Shown here: piece by piece, positions 58,013 to 64,000 of the stretch
Layout: every line of letters begins with the position of its first letter
Position numbering within the stretch: the first letter of the stretch is position 1
Assembly: GCA_037126765.1 (NCBI GenBank)
Contig: JBBCBC010000009.1
Coordinates: 30,278,870 to 30,342,869 of the forward strand
Reading direction: 5' to 3'
Source: Stenogyne calaminthoides
Taxonomy: Eukaryota; Streptophyta; Magnoliopsida; Lamiales; Lamiaceae
Length of the DNA stretch: 64,000 nt
The notes under the pieces: generated by a model
What the model was told of the DNA's origin: nothing
The model's input: the letters and a program-made list of their open reading frames with translations, nothing else
Database searches by the model: none
Translations under genes and position numbers: made by a program

Positions 58013-58966
58013 TATTCTTGCAACTTGCTCTTATTAAAAACTTGAATAAAAGTTGGAAAAGAGATACATATATTATATTAATTTTTCACCTACTTAATAT
58101 GCTTCCTTGGAATTGGAAGGAAGAAATAGTGTCGGACTATTTTGTTGCATTGGAATTGAAAGGAAAAAAATCACACAAGCTCTCCACTAAAATTTGTTGA
58201 TAGTATGTTAATATTACATTTATAAATTAATATAATTATTTTTATAATTATAGTAAAAAATTCTTATAGAAATATTTTATATAGAAATAAATTTTATATA
58301 ATAATAAAAAAAACTATTTAATTTGGAACTATTTATTTTTAAAAATAAATTTTATATTGTAATACATCATCTTTTTCACGGTCCCGTCAAAATTTATGTC
58401 TCCATATAAAAATAAATAACAATATTTATAAAAATATATATATCATTACAATAAGTTTAAAGTGACCTAAAATATTATATCCATGATTAATTGTGACAAC
58501 TTTTAAATTTTATTACTTGTCCACATCCTTCAACTCCCTAGGTACTTGATTAGTTCGTATATGTATTTTATATAATAATAAAGTGCATGTATTTATTTTT
58601 ATAGACTACCAAAGTGCATGTTTGTTTTAATCAAATTTATATTAATTAATTACATAAATTTGTTAATGAATTTACATACATATAGTATAACATGTGTTAT
58701 GTAGAAATTATTTTTTTTAAGATTTTTTTTTATGTAAAACTCTATTTAAGAATGATCTTCTTATAGTAATATTTTAATCTTCCCGACAATATAATTGTAT
58801 GAAGTTGTTACTGTAATATCAATAACATTTAATACTATAATCTTACTTTATAAGTGTAATAGTATCAGCTAATAAATGTAGTGATATTAGTTTGTACGTA
58901 TAATGATATATATTTCATACTATGAATAAGTTTCACATGAGATTTACTCAAAAATCGAGTATCAAA
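58013..58966. other. AT-rich intergenic DNA
   Basis: Stop-dense AT-rich sequence with several short TTTATA-type inverted pairs. No gene or delimited element is seen. Confidence 0.5.
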
Positions 58967-58968
58967 TA

Positions 58969-59407
58969 CTCTCTCCGTCATGCACTTGTTTGGACATTTA
59001 CTGTAGAAACGGTATTTAATTTATGAATTGTTTATTAGTATTTGAGGATATAAAGTGGTTTTTAGTTGATGGTATTATTAACCTTTCTTTTATTATTAAA
59101 ATAAATTATAGGAAAAAATAGTTTTTAGTGTGTATAAAGTAATGGCACGAGGTATAGTTTTTGAAATGTTGAGAGGATATATTCGTAAAAAGCAAGGTTG
59201 TTTTATTACCATTTAAAGGGGTGTTTGCAATTTCTATTAAGGGGTCAAAATCACTTTTTTTAAAAAAAATTGTCTCCTCACAGCTTATGGCTTCTAGAAA
59301 TATTTTTCACCATTTAATAATGGTTGCAAACACCTCTAAAGAATGTCCAAATAAGTACGGGACGGACCAAAATGAAAAATATTCAAATAAATATGAGACG
59401 GAGGGAG
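58969..59407. mobile_element. Stowaway-type MITE
   Basis: Left end CTCTCTCCGTCATGCACTTG and right end AATATGAGACGGAGGGAG are inverted relatives of the CTCCCTCCGTC Stowaway terminus. ~440 bp, no coding capacity. Confidence 0.7.
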
Positions 59408-59501
59408 CACAAAATTGTATTTCCCCATATTTATCCATTAAGGGGGTGGGGTGCAAATAGCGTAAATTTAAGGGCGTAAAGTGCTAACTATTTGATGTGT
59501 A

Positions 59502-59748
59502 CTCCCTCCTATTCAAAATATAAGATATTTTGATCTTTTGCACGTTTATTAATAAATAAAAATTATACCAAAATTAGCCTTATTTAATAATAAATTATTT
59601 TTAATGACATGAAAGAGAGTAAAACAAAAAAGTAAAGAAAGAATATTAAATAAGGATAGTGTAGAGAAATAAAAATTAAAACATCAAATAAAAAATAAAT
59701 AATGTAATAAGCCAAAATATTTTATATTTTGAATAAGAATGAGTACAA
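59502..59748. mobile_element. Stowaway-type MITE
   Basis: Left end ACTCCCTCCTATTCAAAATATAAG and right end TATATTTTGAATAAGAATGAGT form a near-perfect inverted repeat flanked by TA-rich bases. ~245 bp. Confidence 0.78.
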
Positions 59749-60166
59749 GTTAAGGTGATTTGAATAGTAATAGATTAATAGGCTAGGTGGTCAATGATAT
59801 AGAAATGATGAGGCGTTGGTTATGTCTGGTACTCAGTTCAAAAATAGAGGCTTTTACTTTGACTCGTAATAGTAGAATGTTTGGTTTTGACCAAGCAGGA
59901 CCCATCTTACAACCATTAAAATTTTACTTAGTATGGAAATCACATTCCCGCCTTAAATATTTATTTTATAGATTAATAAATTCATATACTACTAATTCTT
60001 GTGGGTCGACCTAAAAACGTTGGTACAGTCTATGGTTTACTCGTTTATAGGCCAATGACTATTTGAATTTTGAGTAATTTACCAAAGAATTTTATGCATG
60101 AATTATTTTTGTAATAATAATTATTTTAATTGTGGCTGATACAAGATTAATTCAACTAATTTTAAG

Positions 60167-60421
60167 CAGGAGTGCAAAAGTCGGAAGTCGCTAGGAGGAC
60201 GGATGCACCGCCTAGCGCCTAAACCGCCTAGACCGCCTAGTACCCGCCTACACGTCGCCTAAGCATTTTTTTTGTATTATTGAGTGTTGATCTTTTAAAA
60301 AAAAATTGAAAATCCGCCTAAATCCGTCTAGACGACGCCTAGCAGCGGAAACGACTTTTTCCACCGATTTTGCCAAAATTGGGTCAGCCAACGGCTGCCT
60401 AAACTGATTTTTACATCCCTG
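60167..60421. mobile_element. hAT-like MITE with CCGCCTAG repeats
   Basis: Ends CAGGAGTGCAAAA / TTTTACATCCCTG, flanked by ATTTTAAG and ATTTTGGG (6 of 8 bases match), fitting a hAT 8-bp duplication. The GC-rich interior repeats CCGCCTAG/CGCCTA about eight times. Confidence 0.72.
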
Positions 60422-60859
60422 ATTTTGGGTAGAAATTTATATATATTAGTATTTGTCATTACAAAAAATTAGTATTATGAAAATTCTGTATCTTTTGAAG
60501 TATGGGAGCTTGAGGATTAGATTTTTTTCCGAACATTGATACAATAATGTTTGATTGACAGTTAAAATGATTATTCTAGGCATTTGTTTAATCAAAAGGT
60601 TTTAAAACAACATAAATTTTATCCACTAATCTCTATTGTGAGAAATTTGGTCGAAAAAAAAAATCTATTGTGAGAAATAGTAAAAAGGTTTTGGAACCTG
60701 TCCATCATTTTACATTTACTTTACAGGTTAATCTTATGTAAAATAATTTTATCTAGTAACTGTTCACAATTATGATTTAAACTAATACTATTTAAAATTA
60801 AATATAACCAAGACTTTGTATTTTAAATTATATTCACTCTATGTACAATATAAACTAAA

Positions 60860-61067
60860 ATTCTTTTTTCTTTTATATTTTGTGTCGACATATTATGGAA
60901 CTCTCCAAATTTGTTCATAGACAATTTGTGTGTCTACTAAAATTTTAAAAATTCGTAAATAAATCGTAGGCAATCCTCACTGTTTAAAGATTATGTTATT
61001 TTTTGTAGGAAAAAGTTGTAGTTATTAGAATTTTTTTGTCAGCAATTCTTTTTTTTTTTTGGTAGTG
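60860..61067. mobile_element. CACTA-like MITE remnant (right half)
   Basis: Shares TCGTAGGCAATCCTCA, CTACTAAAATTTTAAAAATTCGTA and a TTGTTTAAAGA-type block with 61954-62394, and ends ...TTTTTTGGTAGTG. The left end is not recognisable. Confidence 0.5.
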
Positions 61068-61953
61068 TTTTATAAATATATTATGAAAGCTCCGATTAGT
61101 AGATAAACATCAAGCTTTTAATTCAACGGTCATGGAGTTGATAGATTACATAAATATAAAACAAATATATGGATACAAAATTTCAAAATACATTAATGAT
61201 CATATTTACTAGGTGATTCAATTCAATATTATTCATTTCACTAGTTTATTATTAAGAAATAGTAATATAAATATATCGCGCAATACATAAAACGTGAACG
61301 ACACAATTAAATTGAAAACTCAAGTCAAAAACTATTTAATGTCAATGAATTTCACATTTAAATTAGCCACCTAAAGACGAAGACTCTGAGGCCTGCAGGC
61401 AATACATTGATGTGGGCCCAAAGTTAGGTCTGACTGCTGTGCATTGGGCTGGCTCAGCAGGCTCGGAAAAGTAAAAGAGAAAAATAATTAAAAAAACATG
61501 TTATTTTGAAATTTGAATTACAATTCAAAATTCTATTTTTTATTTTAAATTTTTATCATTCTCTTCTAACTTATTTCAATTTCTATTATTGATTATAGAT
61601 AATATAAAATTAATAATGAAAAAATAATTAATTTAAATAGTAGGTTGTGTACGTGGATGAAAGAGAAATTGTTTACTTATTAAAAAGTTAGTTTTGGTTT
61701 GAATTATGGGTGCCGGACGAATTTTGCTTTGACTGCGGATTGTTTATATGAATGAGAAAGAAATGATTATTTTTAATAAAATGTTGAGTTGGTTTGAGTT
61801 ATGGATGTGGATGAAATTGGGTTTTGGTTTTGGTTGTAGATTGTACGGATAAGAGAAAAATATATTTTTTATTAAAAGATTAGGTTGATTTGGGTTATGG
61901 ATGTAGATAGTTTAACACAAAACTACTAACAACTGTAAATTTTTGACTACTAA

Positions 61954-62394
61954 CACTGCAAAAAAAATAGATATTGTCAACGGAATTTTCAACAAAAATA
62001 ATTTTGTCCTTAAATAGTGAAGATTGTTTACGACTTGTAGAAAAAATTTTCTAATTATATATGCATTTCATTCCTCCAATTATCTACAAACAATTTGCCT
62101 ACATAAATGTAATTTATAGATAAATTTGTTTATAGGTCATTTTTAAATTACAAAGTAATTATCTTCGAAAATGTAAATTGTCTAAGGAATTATTTATGTA
62201 GGTAATTTGTTTGCACGAAAATTACAAATGTGTTGGTAATTTGTTTGTAGGTAATTTATTTGTTTACTAAAATTCTAAAAATTCGTAGGCAAGTCGTAGG
62301 CAAACCTCAATATTTAAGGACCAAATTTATTTTTGTTGAAAAATTCTGTAGCCATTTGAAAATTTTCATCGCGGTTCTTTATTTTCTTGTAGTG
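61954..62394. mobile_element. CACTA-like MITE
   Basis: Starts CACTGCAAAAAAAATAG, ends ATTTTCTTGTAGTG, flanked by TAA and TAG. The interior has a long inverted repeat: TTTTCAACAAAAATAATTTT on the left and AAATTTATTTTTGTTGAAAA on the right, plus repeated TAGGTAATTTGTTTG units. No transposase. Confidence 0.75.
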
Positions 62395-63082
62395 TAGTCT
62401 CAAATATCATTCTTTAAAAAAAAATTGTTATAGAAATTAAAAGATCAGACTAAATTACAAAATAAAAAATTTATAAATTTAAGTCTGTAGTTGAACTTTA
62501 TAAGTTTCATAATTATAAGATACACTAGAATCGTTAGCGTTGGAGAAGATTCATTCCTCCTTAAAGTGGAGGTTCCAAAATCAATGTTTTTATGTAGTGA
62601 TGTTGAGATTTACGACGAGGATCAACTACTATTGGAGGCAAAAGATAAGAGACAATTGAATAGACAAATTGACCAAGTAATCCTAGAACCTCTTTTGCTT
62701 TTGAAATTGATCGACCAAAAATACACTCTTATAATTCGCTTTTTATATTTGTTTATATAATATCATGTGAAGTATAACTAATAAGTATCAAAGAGTCATT
62801 CACGTCAGGTATAGTATTGTCTACCTCTTAGTGTCCTTACGATATTCTATATTAGAGGGTTATAAGGCTCTCGATATGGGAGTTGCAAGATTTTATGATC
62901 AAATAATTACACAACAAGATTTTATATATGTGTTAAGAATTGATAAATCCTGTGTTGACTTTCGATCAACATATACGTCAATATTAAAAAATTAAAATAT
63001 AATAATATTATATTTATTAAAATTAAAACAAAAAATTATCTCTCTCATATCATCTAACCATATATAAACTTTAAGATAAAAA

Positions 63083-63225
63083 CTCATATGAAACGGTTTC
63101 ATACATGAGATGGGTTATATTCTAGCACAAATCAACATTTACCCCATTCAAAATGTTAAAGCGTCATGCCCCAATTATATTCTGTTTCACCGTGAAACCG
63201 TCTTATATAAGTGTGTCTCAAAGTA
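63083..63225. repeat. Dispersed ~140-bp GAGAC-ended repeat (copy 4, inverted)
   Basis: The reverse complement matches 42993-43137, including the GACG-TTTAACA core and terminal GAAACCGTTTCATA. About 20 kb from the other copies. Confidence 0.72.
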
Positions 63226-63543
63226 TAATAGCTAAACACTTGTACGGAGTACTTTATAAGCTCTTTATAAAATTTCCAGACAACTTATAAAAACATTAAA
63301 ATTCATACAATATTTAAAATAAATTTAGTCAAAACTCAATTTAAACCAGGACTTGTATCCTGCAAAAATGAAGGGCTTTTCTTGCACCTTATCATGAATA
63401 TGTTGGTCATATCGCAATTTCAAAAAAATCATGGGTGCAAATCGTAATTTTACCGTTTATCTGTTGCACAAACCATGAAGCGATCTCATTGACTCCGCCC
63501 GCAGCTGCACGCAACACACAGAGAAAAAGGAAGGAATCAAACA

Positions 63544-63877
63544 ATGGGAGCCGTGAGCAGGCGATGGGGAACGGCGGCGGCGGTGGTGGCGTTGGCCGGA
63601 GTGGTGGCCATGAGGAGCCAGTTCGGTAAACAGTTGGGTTGGGATAACGGGAAGAACTTCTTCGTGATGCAATGGCTGAGAGAAATGTCGGATCGATTGG
63701 GGTATTGGGCGATGCCCGTCTACGTCGGAGTTCACACGCTCACTCTGGCGCTCTGCCTTCCCTACGCCGTGTTTTTCGAGGCCGGAGCTTCGATGCTCTT
63801 CGGATTTTTGCCGGCGCTTTTGTGCGTCTTCTCGGCGAAGATTCTCGGAGCGTCTCTCTCGTTCTTCATCGGCAGGT
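63544..63877 (+). CDS. TVP38/TMEM64-type membrane protein, first exon (partial gene)
   Basis: The ATG at 63544 sits in a good context (AACAATGGGAG) after a purine-rich leader. The first exon encodes about 111 residues: a hydrophobic N-terminal segment (AAAVVALAGVVAM, residues 11-23), a short loop, then YWAMPVYVGVHTLTLALCLP and FEAGASMLFGFLPALLC, ending KILGASLSFFIGR. The GxxxLFGF...G-x-x-IGR pattern is the start of the VTT (SNARE-associated/DedA-like) domain of TVP38/TMEM64 proteins, polytopic membrane proteins of the endomembrane system or plastids. The exon ends at GGCAG/GTAGTT, a plausible donor; the rest lies beyond the window. GC-rich like the PADRE gene, consistent with a functional gene. 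Confidence 0.88.
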
Positions 63878-64000
63878 AGTTAACTCTATCTCCTTTTTAA
63901 TTTTTCCCCAATGTAATGTCTAGGGTTTATTTGATTTTGTGTGTTAATCGTATATGAGAATTTGGAATAGATCTCCTTAAGGTATGAATGTATGTTGCAT
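63878..64000 (+). other. Start of intron 1 of the TVP38-like gene
   Basis: T-rich, stop-containing sequence following the GT donor. No further exon appears before the window ends. Confidence 0.6.

Noticed and set aside
62491..62760. 89-codon plus-strand frame beginning MNFISFIIIRYTRIV
   Set aside because: Starts within AT-rich sequence beside a MITE. No recognisable domain, splice signals or composition shift. Possibly a gene relic, but not supportable.

Overview
This window looks like nuclear DNA of a flowering plant, most likely a eudicot. It is AT-rich and intron-bearing and is dominated by plant-type transposable elements: two kinds of Copia LTR retrotransposon, CACTA, Helitron, PIF/Harbinger and Stowaway MITEs, and Mutator-like genes joined to plant-mobile-domain (PMD) and OTU modules. 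The asterid/Lamiales look of the retroelement proteins is only an impression. Two ordinary genes are well supported: an intronless PADRE (DUF4228) gene at 39037-39705 (-) and the first exon of a TVP38/TMEM64-type membrane protein at 63544-63877 (+), which runs off the right edge.

Layout. 1-13.4 kb: fragments of an unrecognised host gene, including a short exon-like block present three times, split by a Copia complex on the minus strand. The complex has an outer LTR family (TGTTGGG...CCCAACA, copies at 1079-2779 and 9445-11558), a second LTR type at 2828-4454 and a decayed gag-pol at 4485-8395. Host flank plus LTR is repeated at both ends, so three copies of the same 5-bp target duplication exist. 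13.4-19.6 kb: PIF/Harbinger MITEs, a decayed Helitron helicase, a complete non-autonomous CACTA element (17005-19229) filled with a 22-bp minisatellite, and a Stowaway MITE.

20-36 kb: the most unusual region. Two related modules lie in opposite orientation, each with a PMD gene diverging from a Mutator-type transposase whose C terminus is fused to an OTU cysteine protease. Copy A covers about 20.1-30.3 kb. Copy B covers about 31.0-35.8 kb and has inverted termini, arrays of GTCGC palindromes and a solo LTR in its transposase exon. 36-43.6 kb: a foldback MITE, the PADRE gene, a tandem segmental duplication and nested MITEs.

43.6-58.0 kb: one complete but decayed Sirevirus-like Copia element on the minus strand, with matching TAAAA target duplications, a primer-binding site and a polypurine tract. 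Downstream of pol it carries a long extra frame of about 1,150 codons, broken by four in-frame stops and preceded by a TATA-like box. 58-63.5 kb: AT-rich DNA with several MITEs, then the TVP38-like gene.

Nearly all the transposon genes are broken, so most of the window is fossil sequence. The divergent PMD / MURA-OTU pair is the clearest candidate for a little-described genetic module.
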